Positions 34,022 to 42,951 of a DNA stretch of 46,659 nucleotides are shown here, in pieces; positions within the stretch are counted from its first letter, which is position 1; each line of letters begins with the position of its first letter. Position numbers and translations under genes: made by a program. The notes below the pieces were generated by a model that saw only the letters and a program-made list of their open reading frames with translations, was not told the origin of the DNA and ran no database searches. This DNA is from Lichenifustis flavocetrariae (GTDB taxonomy: Bacteria > Pseudomonadota > Alphaproteobacteria > Rhizobiales > Beijerinckiaceae). The stretch is taken from contig NZ_JAMOIM010000038.1 of assembly GCF_026130545.1 (NCBI RefSeq), positions 1 to 46,659 on the forward strand, written 5' to 3'.

Positions 34022-35236
34022 GTGCCAGAGGCCCTATCCCTCGAACCGCATCGCCCTTCGTCGATCCCCTTCCCGCTGCTCGCGGCCATCCTGTTCCTGT
34101 TCTTCGTGTCGGCCAGCGTGCCCTCGCCCTTGTTCGTGGTGTTCCAAGGGCGCTGGGGCTTCTCCCCGGGCATGCTGACGGTCGCGTTCAGCATCTACTC
34201 CCTGGTGCTTCTCGTGACGTTGCTCGTGGCCGGATCGTTGTCGGACCATCTGGGACGCAAGCCGGTGATCGTCGCGGCGCTGGCGATCCAGGTCGCGTCC
34301 ATGGCGCTGTTCCTGACGGCGGACGGCATCGGCGGACTGCTCGCCGCCCGCATCGTTCAGGGCCTGTCCATGGGCATGGTCAACGGCGCGCTGTCGGCCG
34401 CGGTGATCGAGGCGGCACCGCCGTCACGCAAGGCGCTCGGCAGCTTGCTGACCAGCATCTCGCCGCTCGCGGGTTTGGCAACGGGCGCGTTCGTCACCGG
34501 AGCGCTGCTTGGGGTGACGAACAAGGCGGAGATCTGGGCGTTCGGCTTGCTCGGGGGGCTGTTCTGCCTGGGTGCGGCGACCGTGGTGCTCATCCCCGAG
34601 ACGGCAGGCCCGGTGCCCGGCCTGATGCGGTCCATGGTGCCGAGCGTGCATGTCGCCCGTTCGGCGCGCGGCGCCTTCAGGCGTGGGCTGCCGTTGCTCC
34701 TGTCCATCTGGGCGCTGTGCGGCTTCGTCATCGCGCTCGGGCCGTTGCTGCTGCGCACCGTCTTCGGCGTCAGCAGCGGATTGCTGAACGGCGCCACCGT
34801 CGCCGTACTGTGCGGCGCCGGCGCCGTGTCCCCGCTGATGCTGCGCGGGCTGCCGCCCGGGCGCATGGCGGTCGTGGGCATGGCGGCGGTGACGGCCGGG
34901 GTCGGCCTCCTGCTCGCGTCAATCGGCACCGGGGCACTGGCGCTGTTCTTCGTCGGGGGCGCGGTCGCCGGCGCCGGGCTCGGCGCATCGTTCAGCGGCC
35001 TCGTCCAGTCGCTCGTGCCGCTCACCCCAGTGCACGAGCGTGCGGAACTCTTCGCGGCGATCTTCCTGGTCACCTACCTGTCCCTGAGCGTCCCGCCCAT
35101 CGCCGCCGGCTTCGCCGTTCCGCTCACCGGCTTCCTGGGCACGACCCAGGCTTATCTCGGCGCCGTCCTGGTCGTCTCGGCGATCGCGACCGTCCTGCAA
35201 TGGCTGCCCACGCGCAGCCGAGGAGCGCCCGCATGA
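34022..35236 (+). CDS. MFS transporter
   Basis: 404 residues; GTG 34022 gives MPEALSLEPHRPSSIPFPLL. About 12 hydrophobic segments. Motif A is visible between helices 2 and 3 (GSLSDHLGRKPVIVAALAIQ), and the helix-5 region has LLTSISPLAGLATGAFVTGA, typical of drug:H+ antiporters. It probably exports a toxic small molecule. The stop overlaps the next ATG (ATGA), so it is coupled to the dehydrogenase gene. Start choice is uncertain because no strong Shine-Dalgarno is visible. Confidence 0.9.
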   Translation: MPEALSLEPHRPSSIPFPLLAAILFLFFVSASVPSPLFVVFQGRWGFSPGMLTVAFSIYSLVLLVTLLVAGSLSDHLGRKPVIVAALAIQVASMALFLTADGIGGLLAARIVQGLSMGMVNGALSAAVIEAAPPSRKALGSLLTSISPLAGLATGAFVTGALLGVTNKAEIWAFGLLGGLFCLGAATVVLIPETAGPVPGLMRSMVPSVHVARSARGAFRRGLPLLLSIWALCGFVIALGPLLLRTVFGVSSGLLNGATVAVLCGAGAVSPLMLRGLPPGRMAVVGMAAVTAGVGLLLASIGTGALALFFVGGAVAGAGLGASFSGLVQSLVPLTPVHERAELFAAIFLVTYLSLSVPPIAAGFAVPLTGFLGTTQAYLGAVLVVSAIATVLQWLPTRSRGAPA

Positions 35237-36240
35237 AGGCTATCCAGGCTCATCCGCAGCAAGGGCTGAACGGCCTGACGTTGGTGGACCTTCCCGACCC
35301 CCGCCATCCCGGACCGAACGCGATCCGCGTGCGGGTGCATGCCACCTCCCTGAACTTCCACGACCTGGGCGTGGTGACGGGACGGCTGCCGGCCGCCGAT
35401 GGCCGCATTCCCATGGCCGATGGCGCCGGGGTGGTCGAGGCGGTCGGCTCCGAGGTCGCGGCGTTCAAGCCCGGCGACCATGTCGTATCCACCTTCTTCC
35501 CGACTTGGCTGGACGGCGAGGCCACCCTCGCCGACTTCGCCACCACGCCGGGCGACGGGATCGACGGCTTTGCCCGGGAGGTGGTGGTGGCACCGGCCAC
35601 GTCGTTCACGCACGCGCCCACCGGCTGGACCCACGCCGCGGCCGCGACCCTGACCACGGCCGGGGTGACCGCCTGGCGAGCCCTGGTGGTCAACGGCGGC
35701 CTCAAGGTCGGCGACAGCGTGCTGGTGCTCGGAACGGGTGGCGTGTCGATCATCGCGCTGCAGATCGCCCGGGCCATGGGAGCCACGGTGATCGCGACCT
35801 CCTCCTCCGACGAGAAGCTGGAGCGGCTTCGCGCGATGGGTGCTGCGCACGGCATCAACTACCGCCGGCACGAGGACTGGGGCGATCGAGTGCGGGAGCT
35901 CACGGATGGGACCGGCGTGGATCACGTCGTGGAGGTGGGCGGCCCGGGCACGCTGGCGCAGTCGATCAAGGCCGCGCGCGTAGGAGGCCACATCGCGCTG
36001 ATCCGCGTCCTGACCGGGAGGGCAGGAGCCGTGCCGACGGCCATGCTCATGGCCCGGCAGCAGCGGCTCCAGGGGCTGATCGTCGGCAGCCGCCGTCATC
36101 AGATGGACCTGATCCGCGGCATCGACGCCGTCCACGGCCATCCGGTGATCGACCACTCCTTCCCGCTCGCCGAACTCGCCGGTGCCTTTCGGCTCCAGGA
36201 GGCCGGCGGCCACTTCGGCGAGATCGTCGTCGAGTTCTGA
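35233..36240 (+). CDS. Zinc-independent medium-chain dehydrogenase/reductase (quinone-oxidoreductase-like)
   Basis: 335 residues: MKAIQAHPQQGLNGLTLVDL. GroES-like domain with VHATSLNFHDLGVVTGRLP and MADGAGVVEAVGSEVAAFKP; the catalytic-zinc Cys/His ligands are absent (NFHDLG replaces the Cys site). Rossmann domain: VLVLGTGGVSIIALQIARAM and MGAAHGINYRRHEDWGDRVR. Members act as NAD(P)H-dependent alkenal or quinone reductases or alcohol dehydrogenases. Starts inside the MFS stop codon. Ends ..FGEIVVEF; the next gene follows after 28 bases. Confidence 0.9.
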   Translation: MKAIQAHPQQGLNGLTLVDLPDPRHPGPNAIRVRVHATSLNFHDLGVVTGRLPAADGRIPMADGAGVVEAVGSEVAAFKPGDHVVSTFFPTWLDGEATLADFATTPGDGIDGFAREVVVAPATSFTHAPTGWTHAAAATLTTAGVTAWRALVVNGGLKVGDSVLVLGTGGVSIIALQIARAMGATVIATSSSDEKLERLRAMGAAHGINYRRHEDWGDRVRELTDGTGVDHVVEVGGPGTLAQSIKAARVGGHIALIRVLTGRAGAVPTAMLMARQQRLQGLIVGSRRHQMDLIRGIDAVHGHPVIDHSFPLAELAGAFRLQEAGGHFGEIVVEF

Positions 36241-36268
36241 CCAACGTATCCAGCAGGAGCATCGGACC

Positions 36269-37075
36269 ATGAAGGTTCTTCTCGTCTTCGCTCACCCGGA
36301 ACGCCACTCCCTGAACGGCGCGCTGCGCGACGTCGCCGTGGCCGAGTTGGAAGCGCGGGGGCATGAGGTCCGCGTCAGCGACCTCTATGCCGAGGGATGG
36401 AAGGCGAGCGTTGACCGCGCGGACTTCCCCGAGATGGCGGAAGACGAGCGGCTACGGGTGGCCGGAGCGTCAGGTCGGGCGTTCACCGCCGGGGCGCTGA
36501 CGGAGGACGTAAAGGCCGAGCAGGAGAAGCTGCTCTGGGCCGACACGCTGATCCTCCAGTTTCCGCTGTGGTGGTACTCGATGCCGGCCATCCTCAAGGG
36601 CTGGGTGGATCGCGTTTACGCCTTCGGCTTCGCCTACGGGGTCGGCGAGCGGAGCGACACGCATTGGGGCGACCGCTTCGGCGAAGGTACGCTGGCCGGC
36701 AAGCGCGCCATGCTGATCGTCACGGTCGGCGGGTGGGCGACGCACTACGCCCCGCGCGGCGTGAACGGCCCGATCGAGGACATCCTGTTCCCGATCAACC
36801 ACGGCGTCCTCTACTATCCCGGCTACACCGTCCTGCCGCCCTTCGTGGCCTACCGCGTGGACCGGATGGACGAAGGCGGGTTCCGGCAGGTGGCGGACCA
36901 ACTCAGGGAGCGGATGCGCAGCATCGAGACCACCGAGCCCATTCCATACAGGATGCAGAACGGCGGCGACTACCAGGTTCCCAGCCTGGAGTTGCGCCCC
37001 GAGCTGGGCGATCCCGGTGCATCCGGCTTCGCCTTGCACGTGGATCGGATGCGGGTGGGTTTGATACAGCTATAG
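36269..37075 (+). CDS. Flavodoxin-fold NAD(P)H dehydrogenase (quinone) family protein
   Basis: 268 residues; the CAGGAG motif is a few bases upstream of ATG 36269. MKVLLVFAHPERHSLNGALR is the FMN/FAD phosphate-binding start; ALTEDVKAEQEKLLWADTLI, LQFPLWWYSMPAILKGWVDR (the NQO1/MdaB signature) and VGGWATHYAPRGVNGPIEDI follow. It reduces quinones by two electrons with NAD(P)H, preventing redox cycling. With an exporter and a dehydrogenase under a LysR regulator it fits a xenobiotic or quinone detoxification operon. Confidence 0.92.
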   Translation: MKVLLVFAHPERHSLNGALRDVAVAELEARGHEVRVSDLYAEGWKASVDRADFPEMAEDERLRVAGASGRAFTAGALTEDVKAEQEKLLWADTLILQFPLWWYSMPAILKGWVDRVYAFGFAYGVGERSDTHWGDRFGEGTLAGKRAMLIVTVGGWATHYAPRGVNGPIEDILFPINHGVLYYPGYTVLPPFVAYRVDRMDEGGFRQVADQLRERMRSIETTEPIPYRMQNGGDYQVPSLELRPELGDPGASGFALHVDRMRVGLIQL

Positions 37076-37117
37076 CTTGTCAATCTGACTGCATGGTCGA
37101 TCGACGAAGCATCAACG

Positions 37118-37413
37118 ATGCTTCTTCATCTTCCCGCAAAAGAACGTGGAGCGGGAAAGGCGGCGCCTCCCGGCCTTACGGTCCTCTCGTTTATGTTTCT
37201 CGCCTCGTCCGCGGCGGGCGCCTTGGCCGACGACGCCATGCCGCCGCCTCTGCAAGTGCCTGCAAAGAGCCTGACGGCGCCGACAGCCGATCTCAGCCCA
37301 GGCATGCAGGCCTTCATTGCCGCGCCCCTCAATCCTGATTGGGACAAGCTCTGGAAGACCGGCGAGGAAGCACGGGCCTTCGCGGACAAACAGGCGGCCG
37401 GCGTGCTCAAAGG
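37118..37413 (+). pseudogene. Exported alpha/beta-hydrolase, 5' part cut by IS21
   Basis: ATG 37118: MLLHLPAKERGAGKAAPPGL, then a hydrophobic signal segment (TVLSFMFLASSAAGALA) and the mature start DDAMPPPLQVPAKSLTAPTA, DWDKLWKTGEEARAFADKQA and AGVLKG. It stops at the 8-bp target duplication CTCAAAGG (37406-37413). The frame resumes exactly at 39986 as L-K-G-I-P-A-M-R-D-R-M after removal of the IS. The remainder has further lesions. Confidence 0.83.
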
Positions 37414-37416
37414 TGC

Positions 37417-37512
37417 TGATTCCGAGGGATGCCGCCCCCTCATTCCGATTTGATGTCGCCCCCCTGTTCCGAGATTAATCCGCCCCCTCGTTCCGAGATG
37501 ATGTCGCCCCCT
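37417..37512 (+). repeat. Four tandem 24-bp terminal repeats of IS21
   Basis: Units at 37417, 37441, 37465 and 37489, consensus around NNTTCCGAGATGATGTCGCC followed by CCCT. Matching inverted units lie at the right end (39936-39983). They are the probable transposase-binding sites. Confidence 0.88.
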
Positions 37513-37583
37513 ATCGGGTGATGTCCGGGTGGGGTCTTCGCTGGCTTAGCTTGCTCTCTTTGGCGTGTCCGAAGGAGCGATGG

Positions 37584-39131
37584 ATGCCAGCGGAGAGGGT
37601 GACGATGCGGCGTGTGCGCGAGATCTTGCGCTAACACCACGAGCATGGGCTCGGTCATAAGGCGATTGCGGTGCGGGTGGGCGCCGCGCCCTCGACGGTG
37701 CGCGAGACGTTGCGCCGGGCGACGGCAGCCGGATTGACGTGGCCACTCGACGAGACGGCCGGCGATGCGGTCCTGGAAGCCGCGCTGTACCACCCGGCCG
37801 GCACGAAGACGGGACATCGCCGGTCCCCGGAACCCGATTGGCCGGCGCTCCATCGCGAGCTGAAGCGCAAGCACGTCACGCTGCAGATCCTGTGGGACGA
37901 GTACATCACTCGCCATCCAGACGGGTACCGCTACAGTCGGTTCTGCGACCTCTACCGTGGCTGGGCCGCGAAGCTGCCGGTGACCATGCGCCAGAGCCAC
38001 GCGGCCGGCGACAAGCTGTTCGTCGACTATGCCGGGGACACGGTGGCGGTGGTGGTCGACCGGCTGACAGGCGAGATCCGACAGGCTCACCTGTTTGCGG
38101 CCGTGCTCGGCGCTTCGAGCCTGACCTATGCCGAGGCGAGCTGGAGCGAGACGCTGCCCGACTGGATTGCCGCGCATGTCCGTGCGGTCGAGACGTTCGG
38201 CGGGGCGCCGGCGTTGTTCGTGCCGGACAATGCCAAGGTCGCGGTGATCCGATCGTGCCTGTACGACCCCCAGGTCAACCACAGCTACGCCGCCATGGCG
38301 GCGCATTACGACAGCGCCGTCCTGCCGACCCGACCGCGCCGGCCCCGCGACAAGGCCAAGGTCGAGGTCTGCGTGCTGATCGTCGAGCGCTGGCTGCTCG
38401 GCCGGTTGCGGCATCGGACCTTCCACAGCTTGGCCGAGCTGAATGCCGCCATCGGCGACATGCTTGCCGATCTGAACGACCGGCGCGTTCTTCGTCATGT
38501 CGGGCAGACCCGGCGGCAGCTTTTCGAGGCGATCGAGCGAGCCGCCCTGCGACCTCTGCCGGCCGAGCCCTACGTCTTTGCCGAGTGGCGGGTCCGGCGG
38601 GCCGGCCTCGATTATCATGTCGAGATCGAGCGGCATTACTACTCGGTGCCGTATCGCTTCGCCCGGGACGAGGTCGAGGCGCGGATCACGGCGCGCACGG
38701 TCGAACTCTTCCACAAGGGCGAGCGGATCGCGGCGCACATGCGCGGCAGCGGCAACGGTCGCCACACGACGATCGCCGACCACATGCCCTCGGCGCACCG
38801 CCGTTTCGCCGACTGGACCATCGAGCGGATCCGGCGCGAGGCAACCGCGGTCGGGAACTGCACAGCCGTGTTCTGCGACACGGTGCTGGCCGAGCGGCCC
38901 CATCCTGAACAGGGCTTCCGCGCCTGTCTCGGCATTCTCCGCCTCGTCAAAGGCTTCGGCCGCGACCGCGTCGAGGCGGCCTGCAGCCGTGCCCTCGATA
39001 TCGGGGCCCGAACCTATGGCTCCGTCCGCTCCATCCTCGACACCGGGCTCGACCAGACGCCCGTGTCCGCCGCCGCGCCGGATCAGCCGATCCACCACAC
39101 CAACATCCGTGGCGCCCGCTACTACCACTGA
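37584..39131 (+). pseudogene. istA: IS21 transposase IstA with early in-frame TAA
   Basis: ATG 37584 reads MPAERVTMRRVREILR and meets TAA at 37632-37634; the same frame continues HHEHGLGHKAIAVRVGAAPS, the rest of the HTH. GTG 37671 could restart translation but would lose part of the HTH. The core is intact: KLFVDYAGDTVAVVVDRLTG (Asp), APALFVPDNAKVAVIRSCLY (Asp) and DKAKVEVCVLIVERWLLGRL (Glu). The C-terminal domain ends HHTNIRGARYYH. The exact target duplication suggests the insertion is young, so the stop is either recent or a sequence error. Confidence 0.85.
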
Positions 39132-39142
39132 AGGAGATCACG

Positions 39143-39883
39143 ATGCTTTCTCATCCGACCCTCGACCGTCTCGACAGCCTCGGGCTGGCCGGCATGGCCA
39201 AGGCCTTTGGCGAACTCGCCGCCAATGCCGAGGCCGAGCGCTTGAGCCACGCGGAATGGCTCGCTTTGCTGCTCGACCGCGAATGGAGCCTGCGGCACGC
39301 CCGCAAGCTCGGGGCCCGGCTCCGCTTTGCCAAGCTGCGCCATCAGGCAACCCCGGAAGACGTCGACTACCGCAGCGACCGCAAGCTCGACCGCGCGCTG
39401 TTCCTCAAGCTTCTCGCCGGCCAATGGATCGCGGACCACGACAACCTGGTGATCTGCGGCCCAACCGGGGTGGGCAAGAGCTGGCTCGCCTGCGCGCTCG
39501 GCCACAAAGCCTGTCGGGACGACCGGTCGGTCCTCTACCAGCGCCTGCCCAAGCTGTTCTCGAGCCTGGCGCTGGCGCGCGGCGATGGACGCCATGCACG
39601 GGTCCTGGCTAAGCTCGGCAGTGTTCAGTTGCTGATCCTCGACGACTGGGGGCTCGAACCGCTCGATGCAAAGGCCCGGCACGATCTGCTGGAGATCCTC
39701 GAAGAGCGATACGGACGACGATCCACCATCGTCACCAGCCAACTCCCCGTAACCGCCTGGCACGACGTCATTGCGGATCCGACATACGCCGACGCGATCT
39801 TGGACCGTTTGCTTCACAACGCCCACCGGCTCGATCTCGAAGGGCACAGCCTACGGCGCGGAAAATCCCAACCTCAGGCTTGA
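39143..39883 (+). CDS. istB: IS21 helper ATPase IstB, intact
   Basis: 246 residues, GAAGGAG upstream of ATG 39143. AAA+ ATPase of DnaC type: MLSHPTLDRLDSLGLAGMAK, Walker A in NLVICGPTGVGKSWLACALG, Walker B in VQLLILDDWGLEPLDAKA, sensor region STIVTSQLPVTAWHDVI, and the C-terminal ILDRLLHNAHRLDLEGHSLR. It selects target DNA and activates IstA. 11 bases follow the istA stop. Confidence 0.94.
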   Translation: MLSHPTLDRLDSLGLAGMAKAFGELAANAEAERLSHAEWLALLLDREWSLRHARKLGARLRFAKLRHQATPEDVDYRSDRKLDRALFLKLLAGQWIADHDNLVICGPTGVGKSWLACALGHKACRDDRSVLYQRLPKLFSSLALARGDGRHARVLAKLGSVQLLILDDWGLEPLDAKARHDLLEILEERYGRRSTIVTSQLPVTAWHDVIADPTYADAILDRLLHNAHRLDLEGHSLRRGKSQPQA

Positions 39884-39985
39884 CGCTCAACCCCAAACGA
39901 CCTCACACCAGAAAGGCCAGCAGGACCCTGCCGACAGGGGGCGCCATCATCTCGGAAACAAGGGGCGACTTCGTCGGAATCGGCA

Positions 39986-40795
39986 CTCAAAGGTATTCCC
40001 GCGATGCGCGACCGGATGCAGGTGTCAGTCGAGCCATCGAAGATCGATGGGGTCAACGTCTCCACGATCACGCCCACGACGATCCCGGCTGAAAACAGCG
40101 ACAAGGTTCTGATTCACGTCCATGGGGGATGCTACGTTCTTTTCCCTGGCGAGTCGGGCATCACCGAAGCTCTGATGATGGCCGGGTTCGGCCATTAAGG
40201 TGATTTCGGTTGATTACAGGATGGCGCCGGAGGCTTACTTTCCAGCGGCTCTCGATGACGCGATCACGGTCTACAAGGCTGTCCTGAAGACAACGGCGCC
40301 GAAGAATATTGCATTTTCGGGACCTCGGCGGGCGGCGCGCTCACGCTCGAAATGGTACTGCGGGCCAAGCAGCTCGGCTTGCCGGTGCCTGGAGCGATCG
40401 CACCCGGGACCCCCATGTCGGACGTGACCAAGACGGGCGACAGCTTCTACACGAACGAAAAGGTGGACAATGTCCTCGTCTCGCGTGACGGATTCTGCGA
40501 CGCCGCGACGGTGATTTACGCCAAAGGCCACGACCTCAAGGATCCGCTTCTCTCTCCCGTCTATGGCGATATGCATGACTTCCCGCCGGCCATCCTGACG
40601 ACCGGCACGCGCGACCTGCTGCTGAGCAACACGGTCCGGGTGCACCGCAAGCTCCGGCAAGCCGGCGTCGAGGCCGAGTTGCAGGTGTTCGAGGGCGAGT
40701 CCCACGCCCAGTATCAATTCGACGATCGTATTCCCGAGGCAAAGGAAGCGTTTGGAGAGATCGCAACGTTCTTTGGCAAGCATCTTGGCCACTGA
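39986..40795 (+). pseudogene. Exported alpha/beta-hydrolase (HSL-like esterase), 3' part with frameshifts
   Basis: After the IS21 the frame continues MRDRMQVSVEPSKIDGVNVS, VLIHVHGGCYVLFPGESGIT (the HGG oxyanion motif) and LMMAGFGH, where a stop occurs at 40196-40198. A shifted frame gives VISVDYRMAPEAYFPAALDD, and a second shift near 40315 gives the nucleophile elbow FGTSAGGALTLEMV. The last part is long and clean: DGFCDAATVIYAKGHDLKDP (Asp region), TGTRDLLLSNTVRVHRKLRQ and FEGESHAQYQFDD (catalytic His) to LGH at 40795. Two shifts besides the IS make it dead. Confidence 0.85.
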
Positions 40796-40894
40796 ACGAG
40801 ATCAGCTTTATCCATAGTCCGAACAAGACCTATCGGCCGCTCGCGACGTCATCCGAACAGCGGCGCATTTGATAAAGTGACGACATACAACGTG

Positions 40895-40930
40895 AAGGCG
40901 CCCTCCGAGGATCGGAACCATGGGCGCCTT
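40895..40930 (+). terminator. Hairpin downstream of the hydrolase
   Basis: Stem AAGGCGCCC (40895-40903) / GGGCGCCTT (40922-40930) with an 18-base loop. No U-run follows, so it is a weak terminator or RNA-end structure. Confidence 0.45.
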
Positions 40931-41135
40931 CTGCTCGTCTGAGCCCGGACGAGCCCCGATGAGGCGTCCAGCCGGCTCGGTCAAAGGCAAAACAGGCGAA
41001 GCCACGTAATGTACGGTTTATTTCATGTGGGTACGATCGCCATTTCGCCCGGTCCGAGTGGTCACCAACGACTTGCGCACTGCGTCGTTTTCCTGGCAGC
41101 ATTGAGTACAAGTTCACTCGGGACGAGCAGGGTCG

Positions 41136-41372
41136 ATGCCCACTGACGTGCCGGATCGGTCTAGATCCAGCCTTCTTGAGCCGAGTGCTCAAGCCTCATT
41201 GCTGACGGACGCGTTGGCGACAGCCGACGCCCTGATCGTTAGCCGCGCGTTGCGAGAAATCGCAGCTGCACAGGGACAGAGTTACAGCTTCGGCGATGAC
41301 CCGGCGCTCAGCATCGTGCTCGCCGCAATCGAGGCGCTCGACATCGATCTGACGGCACGACCCAGGACGTGA
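41136..41372 (+). CDS. Small hypothetical protein
   Basis: 78 residues: MPTDVPDRSRSSLLEPSAQA, then SLLTDALATADALIVSRALR and EIAAAQGQSYSFGDDPALSI, ending IDLTARPRT. Mostly helical, soluble. A faint likeness of the C-terminal part to short antitoxin-like helices is not enough to name it. GAGCAGG is upstream of the ATG. The stop overlaps the GTG start of the next gene, so the two are probably coupled. Confidence 0.45.
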   Translation: MPTDVPDRSRSSLLEPSAQASLLTDALATADALIVSRALREIAAAQGQSYSFGDDPALSIVLAAIEALDIDLTARPRT

Positions 41373-41851
41373 AGCCCTGGGCCGCCATTATGACGGCGTT
41401 GGCGATCGTGGCCGCTCCACCGCGTGTCGTTTCTGCGGAAGAGTATGGCATCGGGCCTTGGTATGTGCTCGCGGAGCGGGATCACGCCGTGGCGGTGCTC
41501 GACGACGCGGTTCGGACCTGGACCTTGATGGTCCGCTGCACTGAGGGGCACGTCGACTTCGTGGTGCGGCGCGTCGACGAGAGTGCCGGATCGGTGTCGG
41601 AGATCCGCCGCTACCAGGCCACGTTGCAGGTCGATCGCAAGCCCGTCGGGCACCTTCTGGCGCAGACATGGTCAGCGGGCGGGTACCTCGTCCTCGACGT
41701 CGGCTCCCTGCTGCCGAGCCTGGAAACCGGTCTGCGGATTGACTTCAGCTTCACGGACGGACAGTCGAGCACGGAGGCAAGCTTTCTCGCTATACATACC
41801 GCTGCCGCCCTCAAGCCCGTGCGCGACAGATGCCCGGCTGGCGTGAGCTGA
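41369..41851 (+). CDS. Exported protein of unknown function
   Basis: 160 residues from GTG 41369 (MKPWAAIMTALAIVAAPPRV then VSAEE), a clean signal peptide. The mature part is beta-rich: YGIGPWYVLAERDHAVAVLD, WTLMVRCTEGHVDFVVRRVD and SLETGLRIDFSFTDGQSSTE. Two Cys residues could form a disulfide. It resembles small periplasmic proteins that accompany envelope genes; no named family. Coupled to the 41136 gene. Confidence 0.55.
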   Translation: MKPWAAIMTALAIVAAPPRVVSAEEYGIGPWYVLAERDHAVAVLDDAVRTWTLMVRCTEGHVDFVVRRVDESAGSVSEIRRYQATLQVDRKPVGHLLAQTWSAGGYLVLDVGSLLPSLETGLRIDFSFTDGQSSTEASFLAIHTAAALKPVRDRCPAGVS

Positions 41852-41858
41852 CTCTCCG

Positions 41859-42041
41859 ATGCTTTGCTTCGTGCCGCCCCCCGCTGGCCCGCCCCGCCCG
41901 GAGTTACCGGAGGAGCCCGGGCAATCGCGGTTCGGCATCGTGCTAGCGATCGTTTTAACCTTGTTGGCGATGACGTTGCCGTGGCTCCGATCCGACCTAC
42001 GCCATGCGAAGACCGGGCAAGCTCAGGTCGATCGGAGATGA
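41859..42041 (+). CDS. Small single-pass membrane protein
   Basis: 60 residues: MLCFVPPPAGPPRPELPEEP, then the hydrophobic segment FGIVLAIVLTLLAMTLPWL and a basic end. 7 bases follow the preceding stop, suggesting the same transcript. Unknown function. Confidence 0.4.
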   Translation: MLCFVPPPAGPPRPELPEEPGQSRFGIVLAIVLTLLAMTLPWLRSDLRHAKTGQAQVDRR

Positions 42042-42276
42042 CCAAGCGGGACGGCAAGCCACACATCGTGACCGAGGCCCAATCGGCGATCCTGAGCGCA
42101 TGGCCGACGGCGGTTCGCCGACGCGTTCGCTGCTCGGTGAACGGCTGTGGTCGTTGTTTGAGGACCCGCTCACGATCTTCGACGACGTGTTGCCTTGTCT
42201 GCTCCTCGCCGCTGGCTTCGTGGAACTTGCGCGCCCGGTAAGCCCGCGCGATGCCCGCGCAAGGTTGCCTGCATAA
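42004..42276 (+). CDS. Hypothetical protein, start uncertain
   Basis: The frame 42004-42276 ends with a plausible hydrophobic region: LWSLFEDPLTIFDDVLPCLL, LAAGFVELARPVSPRDARAR. The true start may be ATG 42100 (MADGGSPTRSLLGERLWSLF). An alternative frame from ATG 42038, inside the previous stop (ATGA), begins MTKRDGKPHIVTEAQSAILS, so a frameshift may have split one gene whose N-terminus is that sequence. No family recognised. Confidence 0.3.
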   Translation: MRRPGKLRSIGDDQAGRQATHRDRGPIGDPERMADGGSPTRSLLGERLWSLFEDPLTIFDDVLPCLLLAAGFVELARPVSPRDARARLPA

Positions 42277-42474
42277 CGGCCGCGGGTCGAGCGGTCCTCA
42301 AGCCTGGATCGTAGCGCATGGACGGCATGCTGGTTGTCTCACCTCATCCAGTGCCGCCACTCCGGGACACGCTCCTAGCAGAATTGATCCGGCCGATGGC
42401 CTAACCGCTGTCCACGCAATTGGGGGCCATCACCGGCCGATTTACAACCTTCACTAGGATTTGCGACACGACCA

Positions 42475-42759
42475 TCAGATGTGGCAGCCGTACCGTGCCA
42501 GATTTACCTTATCGCCCTCGTACCGACGATCCCGAAGCATTTTCAACTCACTCGAATCTACATGACCAGCGTGTAGATTAGAACGCTCAGCACTCGCCTT
42601 AGAGAAATCCGCCCGGAAAGAGTCGCATGTCTGCTTCTGAGTGCCGAAGGCAGCGACGGGGATTTGGTCATCTTCAGGTTTTTCAACCCGCCAGCCAGAT
42701 TGGAGGATCAAAGCTAGGGCAAAGGCGCTCACACACCCAAACCCGATATACCGTCGCAT
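42475..42759 (-). CDS. Small exported protein
   Basis: 94 residues from ATG 42759: MRRYIGFGCVSAFALALILQ then SGWRVEKPEDDQI, a signal peptide or membrane anchor. The mature part has FGTQKQTCDSFRADFSKASA and DSSELKMLRDRRYEGDKVNL, ending ARYGCHI, with two Cys that could pair. A longer start at 42846 is possible but would hide the signal. Function unknown. Confidence 0.45.
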   Translation of the reverse strand: MRRYIGFGCVSAFALALILQSGWRVEKPEDDQIPVAAFGTQKQTCDSFRADFSKASAERSNLHAGHVDSSELKMLRDRRYEGDKVNLARYGCHI

Positions 42760-42951
42760 GTATGGTGCCCCATCCCTTATTGCCTGGAAACCGTCCCACA
42801 AGCATCCGAAGAAAGACTGTTGCAGATTGCTCAAGTTAGAACGCACGAGGCTCGTCGAGCCTCTGCATAACTGCGCTGCATACCCTTCTCGGGCGTTCTC
42901 TCACTAGAATTAGGCCGCTCCGCAAGGCGCGGCCTCTCTCTTTCGTAGCTG

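Larger units (their letters stand above)
37414..39985 (+). mobile_element. IS21-family insertion sequence with exact 8-bp target duplication
   Basis: Left end TGCTGATTCCGAGGGATG (37414 on) and right end, inverted, TGCCGATTCCGACGAAGT (from 39985). The target duplication CTCAAAGG is at 37406-37413 and 39986-39993. The left end holds four tandem 24-bp units (37417-37512) and the right end two inverted units (39936-39983), as is usual for IS21 ends. Contains istA and istB. 2572 bp. Confidence 0.93.

Noticed and set aside
34717-36240. Long Arg/Ala-rich 5' extension of the dehydrogenase frame through the MFS gene
   Set aside because: The extension is a shifted reading of the MFS gene; the natural start is ATG 35233 with the ATGA overlap.
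37417-37512. 24-bp tandem repeats considered as a CRISPR array
   Set aside because: The units are contiguous with no spacers and recur inverted at the other IS21 end; they are transposase-binding repeats.
37440-39128. 562-residue minus-strand open frame across istA
   Set aside because: Antisense to a recognised transposase with all catalytic motifs; shadow frame.
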